The notes beneath the pieces were generated by a model that was not told where the DNA came from, ran no database searches, and worked only from the letters and a program-made list of their open reading frames with translations. A DNA stretch of 64,000 nucleotides from Austwickia chelonae NBRC 105200 (lineage in GTDB: Bacteria > Actinomycetota > Actinomycetes > Actinomycetales > Dermatophilaceae): positions 50,189 to 114,188 of the forward strand of contig NZ_BAGZ01000018.1 of assembly GCF_000298175.1 (NCBI RefSeq). Direction: 5' to 3'. Shown one piece after another: positions 7,095-15,659 of this stretch. The translations under genes were made by a program, and so were the position numbers. How positions within the stretch are numbered: the first letter of the stretch is position 1; each line of letters starts with the position of its first letter.

Positions 7095-9425
7095 CTATCT
7101 CGGAGGAGCAGGCGCTTCCCAGGGATTCCGTCCCGGCGGTGCGATCGGAAGCCTCGGATCGGACGGGAATCCTGGAGGATTGTTGGGATCTCCTGGCCTC
7201 GACGGCGGCCGGTAGGGATAACCACCGCCACCCGGAGGCCTGCTGTCATAGGGCGGACGCGGCGGGTAGCCGGGGCGCGAGGGGTCATCGGGGAATGACG
7301 GCGGCAACGACGGCGTACGGGTCGTCGGAGAAGCCGTCGGGGACTGCGTGGGCCGAGTCGGACGGGGGCTGGACGTCGTGGGGGGCGGCGGCGGCACGTA
7401 AACCTTGTCGTCGCCGATACCGGAACGGTTCGGGAGTTCCATGGTCGGCTTACCCTGCAGGATCCCCTTGGTGAACTGGGTCCAGATCTCGACGGGCATC
7501 TTGCCCGACTCCAAGCTGGGCAGACCGTTCATCGAGATGGGGGTCTTCCCGTCGGGCCCGGGGAGCTCGATGCCCACAGCGGTGGAGACCTCGGGGGTGA
7601 ATCCGGCGAACCATGCGGACATGCTCTCCGAGGAGGTTCCGGTCTTACCCGCTGCCGGGCGCCCCAGCGAGGCGGCCGCCGCGGCAGTTCCACCGGGCTG
7701 GACCACGGACTTCATCGAGTTGATGGTGTCGGCCGCCACTTCTTTGCTGAAGGCCGAGTTGAGCTCCGGCTTGGTCTCGAAGACCTTCCGGCCGTCGGAT
7801 TCGGTGACCGATTTCACCATGTACGGCTTCGCGCGCTGCCCCTCACCGGCGATCGTGGCGTAAGCATTGGCCAGGTCGAGCGGCCGCACCGAGGCACTCC
7901 CGAGCACATTTCCGACGTTGGACGCCAGGCCCGGAGTATTCGCCGGAGCCTCGCCGTCCTTCGGTGGAATCCCTGCTGCCAACGCGGCTTTGAGGGTGTT
8001 GTCCGGTCCGACCTTCTCGTTGAGGCGGACGAAAGCGGTGTTGATCGATCCGGCCATCATCTGGGACATGTCGACCTGCCCGTGGTCGGCGTGGTCCCAG
8101 TTGGCCACCGGCTTGGGCTCGCCCGGCACCCGGTAGGGGGTGCCGCTCTCGAATCGGGTGCGGGTGCTGATGCCCTGTTGGAGTGCCGCGATGGTGGTGA
8201 AGGCTTTGAAGGTCGACCCGGCCTGCATGTGACCTTGGGTCGCATTGTTGAAGGGGTGCTTCACCGAGTCCTGCCCCCCGTAGAGGGCGAGGACCGCACC
8301 GTCCTTGGGTTTGATGGCGACCATGCCGACCCGGACGCCGGCGCCGCGGCCCGACTTGGGCCGGTTGTCCTCGACTGCCTTGACGGCGAGTTCCTGGGTC
8401 TTCACGTCGAAGGTGGAGACGATCCGCAGCCCCCGGCGGTCGATGTCCTCCTGTTTGATGCCTTTGTCGAGCAGGTCTGCCTTGACTGCGTTCACCAGGT
8501 ACCCGTTGGTACCCCCGACCTGCTTCTTCGACTTGTATTCGACGACCTTGGGGAAGGTCATCGACTTGCGTTCGCCTTCGTCGAGCCATTTCTTGGTGAC
8601 CATGCCGTCGAGGACGTAGTTCCACCGTTCCTCGGCGACCTTCGCGGAAGCCGGGCTCAAAGCGGGGTCGAGGCGGGATGGCTGGTTGATGATCGTGGCG
8701 AGGAGCGCGGCTTCGGCCGTGCTGATCTCGTTGACCGGCTTGTTGAAATAAGCCTTGGCTGCGGTCTGAATACCGTAGGCATTACGACCGTAGTAGATCG
8801 TGTTGAGATAGTTCTCCAGGATTTGGTCCTTGCTCATCTCCCGGTCGATCTTCACCGAGATGATGATTTCTTTTCCTTTACGGGAAAGGGTCTGGTCCTG
8901 GGTGAGGAAGTAGTTCTTGACGTACTGCTGGGTGATGGTCGATCCACCGCCGGCGTCAGCTTGACCCCGCAGGGTACGCACCACGGCGCGGCCGATACCT
9001 GAGATCGACACACCGCCGTTCTCGTAATAGTCGCGGTCCTCCGCAGCGATCACGGCGCGGCGGGCCGTGAGGGGGATCTGCGACAGGGGGACGGACTCTC
9101 GGTTGACCTCGGAGAGCCTGTCGAGCTCGGTCTTGCCGTCGGCGTAGTAGACGATCGAGGCCTCGGCCTTGGCCAGGTCGTTGGGGGAGGGGATGTCGAT
9201 CATCGAGTAGGCGACCCCCGCCAACCCGATGCTGAGAAGCGTCATCGCCAGGAAGGTCAGGCCCACTCCCTTCCAGGTGATGAAGCGGCGGCGGCGCGGT
9301 GGTCCGCCCGGCCTTCGAGGTCTCTTCCGGCGGAAACGGCTCAGGACCCCACCCTGGGCTCGACCGACGTACACCCCGGCGGGTGTCCGAATCACCCCGC
9401 CGCGTGGACCACTGGACTGCGTCAC
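7095..9425 (-). CDS. ponA: Class A penicillin-binding protein (transglycosylase/transpeptidase)
   Basis: About 776 residues. A basic cytoplasmic N-terminus precedes one membrane helix (about 50–75). The GT51 transglycosylase domain has EDRDYYENGG, GGSTITQQYVKN and the KIDREMSKDQILENYLN helix. The transpeptidase domain shows GSTFK (nucleophile Ser about 404), SIN and GKTGT. The tail is a long Pro/Ser/Arg/Gly-rich disordered stretch, as in mycobacterial PonA1. It polymerises and cross-links peptidoglycan outside the membrane. GTG 9425 has GGGAG 8 nt upstream; a GTG three codons earlier is an alternative. The neighbouring GT87, rpsF and divergent ino1 genes match the mycobacterial order. Confidence 0.93.
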   Translation of the reverse strand: MTQSSGPRGGVIRTPAGVYVGRAQGGVLSRFRRKRPRRPGGPPRRRRFITWKGVGLTFLAMTLLSIGLAGVAYSMIDIPSPNDLAKAEASIVYYADGKTELDRLSEVNRESVPLSQIPLTARRAVIAAEDRDYYENGGVSISGIGRAVVRTLRGQADAGGGSTITQQYVKNYFLTQDQTLSRKGKEIIISVKIDREMSKDQILENYLNTIYYGRNAYGIQTAAKAYFNKPVNEISTAEAALLATIINQPSRLDPALSPASAKVAEERWNYVLDGMVTKKWLDEGERKSMTFPKVVEYKSKKQVGGTNGYLVNAVKADLLDKGIKQEDIDRRGLRIVSTFDVKTQELAVKAVEDNRPKSGRGAGVRVGMVAIKPKDGAVLALYGGQDSVKHPFNNATQGHMQAGSTFKAFTTIAALQQGISTRTRFESGTPYRVPGEPKPVANWDHADHGQVDMSQMMAGSINTAFVRLNEKVGPDNTLKAALAAGIPPKDGEAPANTPGLASNVGNVLGSASVRPLDLANAYATIAGEGQRAKPYMVKSVTESDGRKVFETKPELNSAFSKEVAADTINSMKSVVQPGGTAAAAASLGRPAAGKTGTSSESMSAWFAGFTPEVSTAVGIELPGPDGKTPISMNGLPSLESGKMPVEIWTQFTKGILQGKPTMELPNRSGIGDDKVYVPPPPPTTSSPRPTRPTQSPTASPTTRTPSLPPSFPDDPSRPGYPPRPPYDSRPPGGGGYPYRPPSRPGDPNNPPGFPSDPRLPIAPPGRNPWEAPAPPR

Positions 9426-9653
9426 GCGATTCACTCCCGTTCGGTGCTCCGTGCCCGGCTTCTCATCGCTTCAAAATCCGCCACGAGGCACATGGACGTT
9501 CATCTCAGTATGACGATCAGAGTTTCCGTAAAACTCCCCGACACCCTCTCGAATGCCCGGCAGCATGCCATCCGGACCTGTGCTCGAGCCAGGGAGAGCG
9601 CTTTCCGCTGCCGGGGACGTGTCGGATCACACATGGATACACACCTCGGCAAA

Positions 9654-9686
9654 TAGGTGACAAACACAGCCTTTGTCACCTAGTCT
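9654..9686 (+). promoter_or_regulatory. ino1 promoter overlapped by a perfect 11-bp inverted repeat
   Basis: TAGGTGACAAA (9654–9664) and TTTGTCACCTA (9672–9682) form a perfect inverted repeat with a 7-nt spacer. A plausible promoter is superimposed: GTGACA (9657–9662), 18 nt, TAGTCT (9681–9686). The arms therefore cover both promoter boxes, the classic layout for a dimeric repressor. It lies about 120 nt before the ino1 start. The regulator is unknown; the PadR-type gene that often neighbours ino1 is not present here. Confidence 0.6.
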
Positions 9687-9801
9687 CGAGCCGCGCGGCA
9701 CCGATGCCGACATGAAGGACATTTCCTGTAGCACCGCAACACCCTCTCCATTCACCACTAAGAGCGCTGTGCTGCACCCATATTCATCGGAAGGGATATC
9801 C

Positions 9802-10893
9802 ATGACAGCCATCCGCGTCGCCCTCGCAGGCGTCGGGAACTGCGCCAGCTCACTGGTCCAAGGCGTGCACCACTACCGGGACGCCGACCCCACCGGCACG
9901 GTCCCCGGGTTGATGCACGTCGACTTCGGCGGCTACCACGTCCGCGACGTCGAGTTCGTCGCCGCCTTCGACGTCGACGCGAAGAAGGTCGGCCTCGACC
10001 TGGCCCAAGCCATCAACGCCAGCGAGAACAACACCATCCGCATCTGCGAGGTCCCGGAGCTCGGAGTCACCGTGCAACGCGGGCACACCTTCGACGGCCT
10101 CGGCAAGTACTACCGGCAAACCATCGAGGAATCGACCGAGTCCCCCGTGGACATCGTCCGAACCCTCAAGGAACGCCGAGTAGACGTCCTGGTCAGCTAC
10201 CTCCCCGTCGGTTCCGAGGACGCCGACACCTTCTACGCCCAGTGCGCCATCGACGCCGGCTGTGCCTTCGTCAACGCCCTGCCCGTCTTCATCGCCTCCG
10301 ACCCGGTCTGGGCGAAGAAATTCGAGGACGCCGGCGTCCCGATCATCGGCGACGACATCAAATCCCAGGTCGGTGCCACCATCACCCACCGCGTGATGGC
10401 CAAGCTCTTCGAAGACCGTGGCGTCGTACTCGACCGCACCTACCAGCTCAACGTGGGCGGCAACATGGACTTCAAGAACATGCTCGAGCGCGAGCGCCTC
10501 GAGTCGAAGAAGATCTCCAAGACCCAGTCGGTCACCTCCAACCTGGAAGGCCCGTTGGCGGGTAAGAAGGAAGACCGCAATGTCCATATCGGCCCGTCCG
10601 ACTACGTCGCCTGGCTCGACGACCGTAAATGGGCCTATGTCCGCCTCGAGGGGCGGGCCTTCGGTGACGTCCCGCTGAATCTGGAGTACAAGTTGGAGGT
10701 CTGGGACTCCCCCAACTCCGCCGGCATCATCATCGATGCCATCCGTGCAGCCAAGCTGGGCCTCGACCGTGGGATCGGGGGGCCGCTGCTCTCACCCGCG
10801 GCCTACTTGATGAAGTCCCCGCCGGAACAGCGTCCTGACGACATCGGTCGCGCCCAGGTGGAGGCCTTCATCCGTGGCGAGGTCGATCGCTGA
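9802..10893 (+). CDS. ino1: Inositol-3-phosphate synthase (actinobacterial type)
   Basis: 363 residues, the length of the short actinobacterial enzyme. The N-terminal Rossmann motif is [17 protein letters not shown]. Core signatures follow: [51 protein letters not shown] and [11 protein letters not shown]. It converts glucose 6-phosphate to inositol 3-phosphate using NAD, feeding phosphatidylinositol, mycothiol and inositol glycolipids. GGAAGGG lies 7 nt before ATG 9802. It is divergent from the PBP gene and monocistronic, with the operator-promoter at 9654–9686 upstream and a large hairpin after its end. Confidence 0.95.
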   Translation: MTAIRVALAGVGNCASSLVQGVHHYRDADPTGTVPGLMHVDFGGYHVRDVEFVAAFDVDAKKVGLDLAQAINASENNTIRICEVPELGVTVQRGHTFDGLGKYYRQTIEESTESPVDIVRTLKERRVDVLVSYLPVGSEDADTFYAQCAIDAGCAFVNALPVFIASDPVWAKKFEDAGVPIIGDDIKSQVGATITHRVMAKLFEDRGVVLDRTYQLNVGGNMDFKNMLERERLESKKISKTQSVTSNLEGPLAGKKEDRNVHIGPSDYVAWLDDRKWAYVRLEGRAFGDVPLNLEYKLEVWDSPNSAGIIIDAIRAAKLGLDRGIGGPLLSPAAYLMKSPPEQRPDDIGRAQVEAFIRGEVDR

Positions 10894-10931
10894 CCCCTCG
10901 CATTCGCGAGTGTCGAGTCCGCCCGGGTGAC

Positions 10932-11009
10932 ATGCGCCGCTCGGAGGCTGCCCCAGCTGCTGTGGCCGGTGTCCCTGCAGCTTCTCCAGGCAGTCTCCGG
11001 GCGGCGCAT
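10932..11009. terminator. Long nested hairpin after ino1
   Basis: Positions 10932–10952 pair with 10989–11009 over 21 positions with only two G·U wobbles. Inside the 36-nt loop, AGCTGC (10955–10960) pairs with GCAGCT (10977–10982). No U-tract follows. It may be a factor-dependent or I-shaped terminator for ino1, or a structured RNA element. Confidence 0.5.
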
Positions 11010-11063
11010 CAGGTGAAGCCGCCCGCCCGCTGCCGTCGCAGTTCTTCTCACCGGACTCAGGCG

Positions 11064-11112
11064 TTGACCACGGATTGAACTGACGTTTAATATCTTGAAT
11101 ATGAGTTCAATC
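11064..11112 (+). promoter_or_regulatory. tetR-gene promoter with overlapping inverted repeats; leaderless start
   Basis: TTGACC (11064–11069), 18 nt, TAATAT (11088–11093) is a near-consensus sigma-70 promoter. Its expected transcription start falls at about 11100, at the ATG (11101), so the message is probably leaderless. GATTGAACT (11073–11081) and AGTTCAATC (11104–11112) are perfect arms of a wide inverted repeat, and TTGAA-N6-TTCAA (11095–11110) is a second, tighter one over the start. This fits autorepression by the TetR protein. Confidence 0.65.
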
Positions 11113-11766
11113 AACGGGGATCTCACCACCAGAGCACGCATCCGCAATGCCGCCCTGGCCGAGTTCGCCGCCACCGGATTGAACAGAACCACCATCCGAG
11201 CCATCGCGGCCCGCGCAGAAGTCTCCCCCGCTCTGGTCATCCACCACTTCGGCAGCAAAGACGGACTCAGAGCCGCCTGCGACGAACACCTCCTCCACTG
11301 GCTCCGCACCGAGAACACGGCAGCCTTCGCCGGGCTCCAACTCCCTACACGGGCCGAATACATGCGCGCTCAAACAGAGTTCACCACCCTCTACGGCTAT
11401 CTACGATGCGTCGTCACCGATGGCGGCCCAGCAGCCGACCAACTCTTCGACCAGATCGTCGACGACACCGAGAGCTTCCTCGCCCTCGGAGAAGAAGCCG
11501 GAACCGTCCGCCCCTCCCCGGACCCCCGCGCCAGAGCCGTCATCTCCTCGGCCATCGGCCTCGGACTCCTCGCCTTCGACGAACAGATCGCCAGACACCT
11601 CGGCGGAAAATCCCTCCTCGACCCCCACGTCCTCGACCGTTACATCGCCTACACCCTGGACCTGTACACCCACGGAATGCTCACCACCCCCATCACCTTC
11701 GCGAACGACCCAGAAACCCGCCAGGAAGACAACCGGGAAAGGACACCACCCACCGGAACGGAGTGA
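11101..11766 (+). CDS. TetR-family transcriptional regulator
   Basis: 221 residues. The N-terminal helix-turn-helix domain (about 12–58) reads RIRNAALAEFAATGLNRTTIRAIAARAEVSPALVIHHFGSKDGL, a textbook TetR DNA-binding domain. The rest is the helical ligand-binding and dimer domain. There is no Shine–Dalgarno sequence; a strong promoter places the transcript start at the ATG itself. Only 5 nt separate it from the ABC ATPase gene, so it probably controls its own three-gene operon and an exporter substrate is the likely inducer. The ligand cannot be read from the sequence. Confidence 0.88.
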   Translation: MSSINGDLTTRARIRNAALAEFAATGLNRTTIRAIAARAEVSPALVIHHFGSKDGLRAACDEHLLHWLRTENTAAFAGLQLPTRAEYMRAQTEFTTLYGYLRCVVTDGGPAADQLFDQIVDDTESFLALGEEAGTVRPSPDPRARAVISSAIGLGLLAFDEQIARHLGGKSLLDPHVLDRYIAYTLDLYTHGMLTTPITFANDPETRQEDNRERTPPTGTE

Positions 11767-11771
11767 ACGAG

Positions 11772-12713
11772 ATGACAGCAGTCATCGACATCGCCGACCT
11801 TCACAAGAGCTACGGGACACACCGCGCATTACGAGGCATCGACCTCCATCTCGCCCCCGGCGAGGTGTACGGATTCATCGGCCCCAACGGCGCAGGCAAG
11901 ACCACCACCATGCGCATCCTGCTCGACATCCTCCGCCCCGACCGCGGCACCGTCCGACTCCTCGGACAAGACCCCCGCACCGGTGGAGCGACACTCCGTT
12001 CCCGGATCGGATATCTCCCGGGCGAGCTACGCCTCGACGGCCGCTACGACGTCGCCACCCTGCTGGACCACTACCTCGACCTGTCCACCCACGAACAGAA
12101 ACGTCGTCTCCCCAGTTGGATCCCCCTCGCCGAGCGCCTCGGACTCGACCCCACCAGACAGGTCAGAGGCCTCTCCAAGGGAAACAAACAGAAAGTCGGC
12201 CTCGTACAGGCCTTCATGCATCAGCCGGAACTCCTGATCCTCGACGAACCGACATCCGGATTGGACCCTCTCGTCCAAGCCGAGTTCATCACCATGGTCC
12301 GCGAAGTCCAACAGGACGGCCGCACGATCTTCCTGTCCAGTCACGTCCTCTCCGAGGTCGAACACACCGCCGACCGTGTCGCGATCCTCCGCGAAGGGCT
12401 CATCGCCCAGGAATCGACCGTCGACGAACTACGACACTCACTCGGCCTACGCCTGCGACTCAGCCTGGCGGAGAAAGTCGGAACAGAGCACTTCATCGGC
12501 CTACCCGGCGTCCGCACGGTCACCGTCGCCGCGCCCCGACCCGCAGCCCAGGCCGAGACCACCGACCTCGTCCTCGACCTCGACGGAACCCCGGACGCAG
12601 TCGTCAAGACCGCCTCCAGATACACCGTCCTCTCCCTGGAGGCCGAACGGCCCGACCTCGAAGAAGTCGTGATGCGCCTGTACACCCACGACGATCAGGA
12701 AGGACAGCGATGA
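11772..12713 (+). CDS. ABC exporter ATP-binding protein
   Basis: 313 residues. Walker A GPNGAGKTT (37–45), signature LSKGNKQKVGL, Walker B LLILDEPTSGLDP and the H-loop SSHVLSEVEHTADRV are all present. A C-terminal extension of about 90 residues is typical of ABC-2 exporter ATPases for drugs and antibiotics. GGAG lies before the ATG. Its stop overlaps the permease start (ATGA), so the two are translationally coupled. It energises export by the membrane partner; the substrate is unknown. Confidence 0.92.
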   Translation: MTAVIDIADLHKSYGTHRALRGIDLHLAPGEVYGFIGPNGAGKTTTMRILLDILRPDRGTVRLLGQDPRTGGATLRSRIGYLPGELRLDGRYDVATLLDHYLDLSTHEQKRRLPSWIPLAERLGLDPTRQVRGLSKGNKQKVGLVQAFMHQPELLILDEPTSGLDPLVQAEFITMVREVQQDGRTIFLSSHVLSEVEHTADRVAILREGLIAQESTVDELRHSLGLRLRLSLAEKVGTEHFIGLPGVRTVTVAAPRPAAQAETTDLVLDLDGTPDAVVKTASRYTVLSLEAERPDLEEVVMRLYTHDDQEGQR

Positions 12714-13507
12714 ACACCGCACCCCTGTATCGACGGTGGCTGGCAGACCACCACCGTCAGACCCTCAGCTGGACAGCAGGACTCATCGGCGTCTGTCTGC
12801 TCTACCTACCACTCTTCCCGTCCATGCGGGACAGCGGACTCATCGGCGACAAGCTGAACGTCATGCCGAAAGAAATGATCGAGACCTTCGGCATGGACAT
12901 CATGACCATGTCCACCGGCTGGGGATACACCCACCAGACGGTCTTCGGCATGCTCGGCCTACTCCTACTCCTGGTGCTGGCCGTCAGCCAGGGCGCAGCC
13001 GCCGTCGCCGGCGACGAGGAATCAGGCACGCTGGAACTGACCCTGTCCCATGCCACCGACCGACGCTCCGTCCTGACCGCCCGGCTGCTCGCCGTCACCA
13101 GCATCATCATCGGGACGACCGCTGCCCTCACGCTCGGAGTAACCGCACTCGCCGTCCCCGCAGGATTGGAACTCACTGCACTCGGCCTGTTCGCCGAAGG
13201 CACCGCGCTCGCCCTGCTCGTCCTCACTCATGGCTTGATCGCGCTGTCCGTGGGCGCGACGACCGGACGGAGGACGGTGGCCGTGGGTGCCGCCACCGTG
13301 GTCGGCGTGCTGGGCTGGTTCGCCCACAACATGGGTGCCAGAGCCGCTTCCTGGCTTCCCGACCTGTCGCCTTTCCACTGGGCCTTCCGCGCACAACCAC
13401 TGCAGGGCGAGGTGGACCTCCCCGGCCTGTGCGCTTTGGGAGCGACTTGTCTGGTCCTGGCCATGACCGCCTACGTGGGTTTCTCCCGCCGGGATCTACG
13501 CACCTGA
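12710..13507 (+). CDS. ABC-2-type exporter permease
   Basis: 265 residues with about six membrane helices, the half-transporter length of ABC-2 permeases. The cytoplasmic motif DEESGTLELTLSHATDRRSVLTARLLAV is the characteristic coupling segment of this family. It begins with the ATGA overlap with the ATPase gene. Other permeases of this kind pair with TetR-controlled ATPases in actinobacterial antibiotic and lipid export operons. It ends 8 nt from the convergent cca gene, leaving no room for a separate terminator. Confidence 0.85.
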   Translation: MNTAPLYRRWLADHHRQTLSWTAGLIGVCLLYLPLFPSMRDSGLIGDKLNVMPKEMIETFGMDIMTMSTGWGYTHQTVFGMLGLLLLLVLAVSQGAAAVAGDEESGTLELTLSHATDRRSVLTARLLAVTSIIIGTTAALTLGVTALAVPAGLELTALGLFAEGTALALLVLTHGLIALSVGATTGRRTVAVGAATVVGVLGWFAHNMGARAASWLPDLSPFHWAFRAQPLQGEVDLPGLCALGATCLVLAMTAYVGFSRRDLRT

Positions 13508-13515
13508 TCTGCCGT

Positions 13516-15021
13516 TCAGGCCTGGGTGCGGCCTTCCTCGTCCCACCAGCGGCGTAGTTCCGCCTCGGCTGCTTCCTTGCCGATGGGGCCCTGGTCGAGA
13601 CGGACCGCGAGGAGATGTTTGTAGGCCCTGCCCAGCAGAGGACCCGGCGAAATACCCAGAACGGCGGCGATCTCGTTCCCGTCGAGTTCGGGACGGACCT
13701 TCTTCAGCTCTTCCTGGGCGGTGAGGCGCTCGATCCTGCCTTCGAGGCTGTCGTAGGTCCGCGAGAGGCGTGTCGCCTTACGTGCATTTCGGGTGGTGCA
13801 GTCCGCCCGGGTCAACCGGTGAAGGTGTGGGAGGAGGTCGCCGGCATCGGTGACATAGCGGCGTACTGCCGAGTCGGTCCATTCTCCGGTGCCATAGCCG
13901 TGGAACCTCAGGTGCAGTTCCACCAGGCGTGCTACGGCCTTCGTCGTCTCCTTGTCGTAACGCAGCGCACGCAGACGTCTGGTCGTCATCTTCGCGCCGA
14001 CCACTTCGTGGTGGTGGAAGCTGACCCCGCCTCCGGGTTCGAATCGACGGGTCGCCGGTTTGCCGATGTCGTGGAGCAGCGCGGCCAGGCGCAGGACAAG
14101 GTCGGGGCGGGGTACTTCTCCGCTGATCCGATTTCCTGCTGAGCTTCCTCGGGGGTCTTCCTCGGCGGGGACCGTCTCCAGCGCGATGGCCTGGCGCAGC
14201 ACGGTCAGGGAGTGTTCGTAGACGTCTTTGTGTCGATGGTGTTCGTCGATCTCGAGTTGGAGTGCCGGTAGTTCCGGCATGACCTGGGTGGCCAGCCCGG
14301 TGTCGACGAAGGCTCGGATGCCGGCCACGGGATCGGCGGAGACCATCAGTTTGTTGAACTCGTCACGGATGCGTTCTGCGGAGACGATCTCCAGTGAGGC
14401 GGCCATCTGACACATGGCTTCCCGGACGGCCGGGTCGAGCTCGAATCCGAGCTGGGCGACGAAGCGTGCTGCCCGCATCATCCGGAGCGGGTCGTCACCG
14501 AAACTGACCTCGGCGGGCCCTGGCGTCCGTAGACGTCGGGCAGCCAGGTCCTCCAGCCCTCCGTGCGGGTCGACGAACTCGAGTGCAGGAAGTCTCAACG
14601 CCATGGCGTTGACGGTGAAGTCCCGGCGGACGAGGTCGTCGACCAGGTTGTCCCCGAAGGCCACGACCGGTTTACGACTGGCACCGTCGTAGGCGTCGGC
14701 CCGGTATGTGGTGATCTCCACCGTCTGATCCACTTTGCGCAACCCGATGGTGCCGAAGGCGCGACCCATGTCCCATTGGGCGTCGGCCCACCGGGAGGTG
14801 ATCGACTCGATCTCCTCCGGACGTGCGGACGTGGTCAGGTCAAGATCGAGCGAGCCCCGGCCTAGGAAGGCGTCCCGGACAGGACCGCCCACCAGCGCCA
14901 GTTCGTGCCCGGCTTCGGAGAAGAGGACGCCCAGTTCCTGGAGCAGGGGAAGCACCGGCGCGAGACGGCGAACCGCTTCCTTCAGAAGAACATCGACAGA
15001 AGAGTTATGGGAGTCCGACAC
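13516..15021 (-). CDS. cca: CCA tRNA nucleotidyltransferase
   Basis: 501 residues. The head domain has LVGGPVRDAFLGRGSLDLDLTTSA, with the nucleotidyltransferase DLD pair, then RRDFTVNAMAL and DDPLRMMRAARF. A C-terminal HD domain shows LLHDIGKPATR and HHHEVVGA. This matches the actinobacterial PcnA/Cca family with HD domain, which adds or repairs the tRNA 3' CCA. That is consistent with the tRNA genes here not encoding CCA. GTG 15021 is chosen because the conserved region starts soon after, with GGGGA just upstream. It is divergent from the Nudix gene. Confidence 0.92.
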   Translation of the reverse strand: MSDSHNSSVDVLLKEAVRRLAPVLPLLQELGVLFSEAGHELALVGGPVRDAFLGRGSLDLDLTTSARPEEIESITSRWADAQWDMGRAFGTIGLRKVDQTVEITTYRADAYDGASRKPVVAFGDNLVDDLVRRDFTVNAMALRLPALEFVDPHGGLEDLAARRLRTPGPAEVSFGDDPLRMMRAARFVAQLGFELDPAVREAMCQMAASLEIVSAERIRDEFNKLMVSADPVAGIRAFVDTGLATQVMPELPALQLEIDEHHRHKDVYEHSLTVLRQAIALETVPAEEDPRGSSAGNRISGEVPRPDLVLRLAALLHDIGKPATRRFEPGGGVSFHHHEVVGAKMTTRRLRALRYDKETTKAVARLVELHLRFHGYGTGEWTDSAVRRYVTDAGDLLPHLHRLTRADCTTRNARKATRLSRTYDSLEGRIERLTAQEELKKVRPELDGNEIAAVLGISPGPLLGRAYKHLLAVRLDQGPIGKEAAEAELRRWWDEEGRTQA

Positions 15022-15176
15022 AATCCCCAAGGGTAAAGGAGTTGACCGTTCCGGACCGACGTCGTCCCAACCGTTGTGGCCTCGGTGGGCAGCGCCTGAA
15101 CACAGGGCCCCTGGCCGCTTCGGCGAGGACGGTACGGCGACATAGCGAGCGCTGGCGGGCCGGTTACAGTGGCAGA

Positions 15177-15659
15177 ATGACCCTGCCTCCGCGACCTGAT
15201 CGGCTGCCTCGCCGGTTGCCTGCGGTGCTTGAGACCTCGGCAGGGGGGATCGTCGTCGATGTGGTCGAGGGGCAGGCCCGGATCGCCGTGATCGCTCGTC
15301 GGAACAGAGCCGGACGCATTGAGTGGTGCCTGCCCAAAGGTCATCAGGAAGGCGATGAAACACTGGAGGAGACTGCAGCCCGAGAGGTCGCCGAGGAGAC
15401 CGGCATCGAGGGCCGTGTCCTGACGGTGCTGGGCACGATCGACTACTGGTTTTCCACTCAGGAGAAGCGCATCCACAAGGTCGTACACCACTATCTCTTG
15501 GAGGCCATCGGCGGCGAGCTGACCGTCGAGAACGACCCCGATCACGAGGCCATCGACGTAAAGTGGTTCCCACTCACCACAGTTCACGAGAAACTGACCT
15601 TTCCCAACGAACGACGCATCGCCCGCCTGGCTTGGGAGAGGCTGGCCGGACAACAATGA
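15177..15659 (+). CDS. Nudix hydrolase (MutT4-like)
   Basis: 160 residues with a complete Nudix box at 55–77 (GHQEGDETLEE, then REVAEETGI), giving the metal-binding Glu residues. Members hydrolyse nucleoside-diphosphate-linked substrates. The position directly before the DUF6049, murJ and sigM genes matches Rv3908 (MutT4) of M. tuberculosis; the substrate here is inferred only. No ribosome-binding site precedes the ATG, but TACAGT at 15165–15170 would place transcription start at about the ATG, so it may be leaderless. The stop overlaps the next start (ATGA). Confidence 0.88.
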   Translation: MTLPPRPDRLPRRLPAVLETSAGGIVVDVVEGQARIAVIARRNRAGRIEWCLPKGHQEGDETLEETAAREVAEETGIEGRVLTVLGTIDYWFSTQEKRIHKVVHHYLLEAIGGELTVENDPDHEAIDVKWFPLTTVHEKLTFPNERRIARLAWERLAGQQ

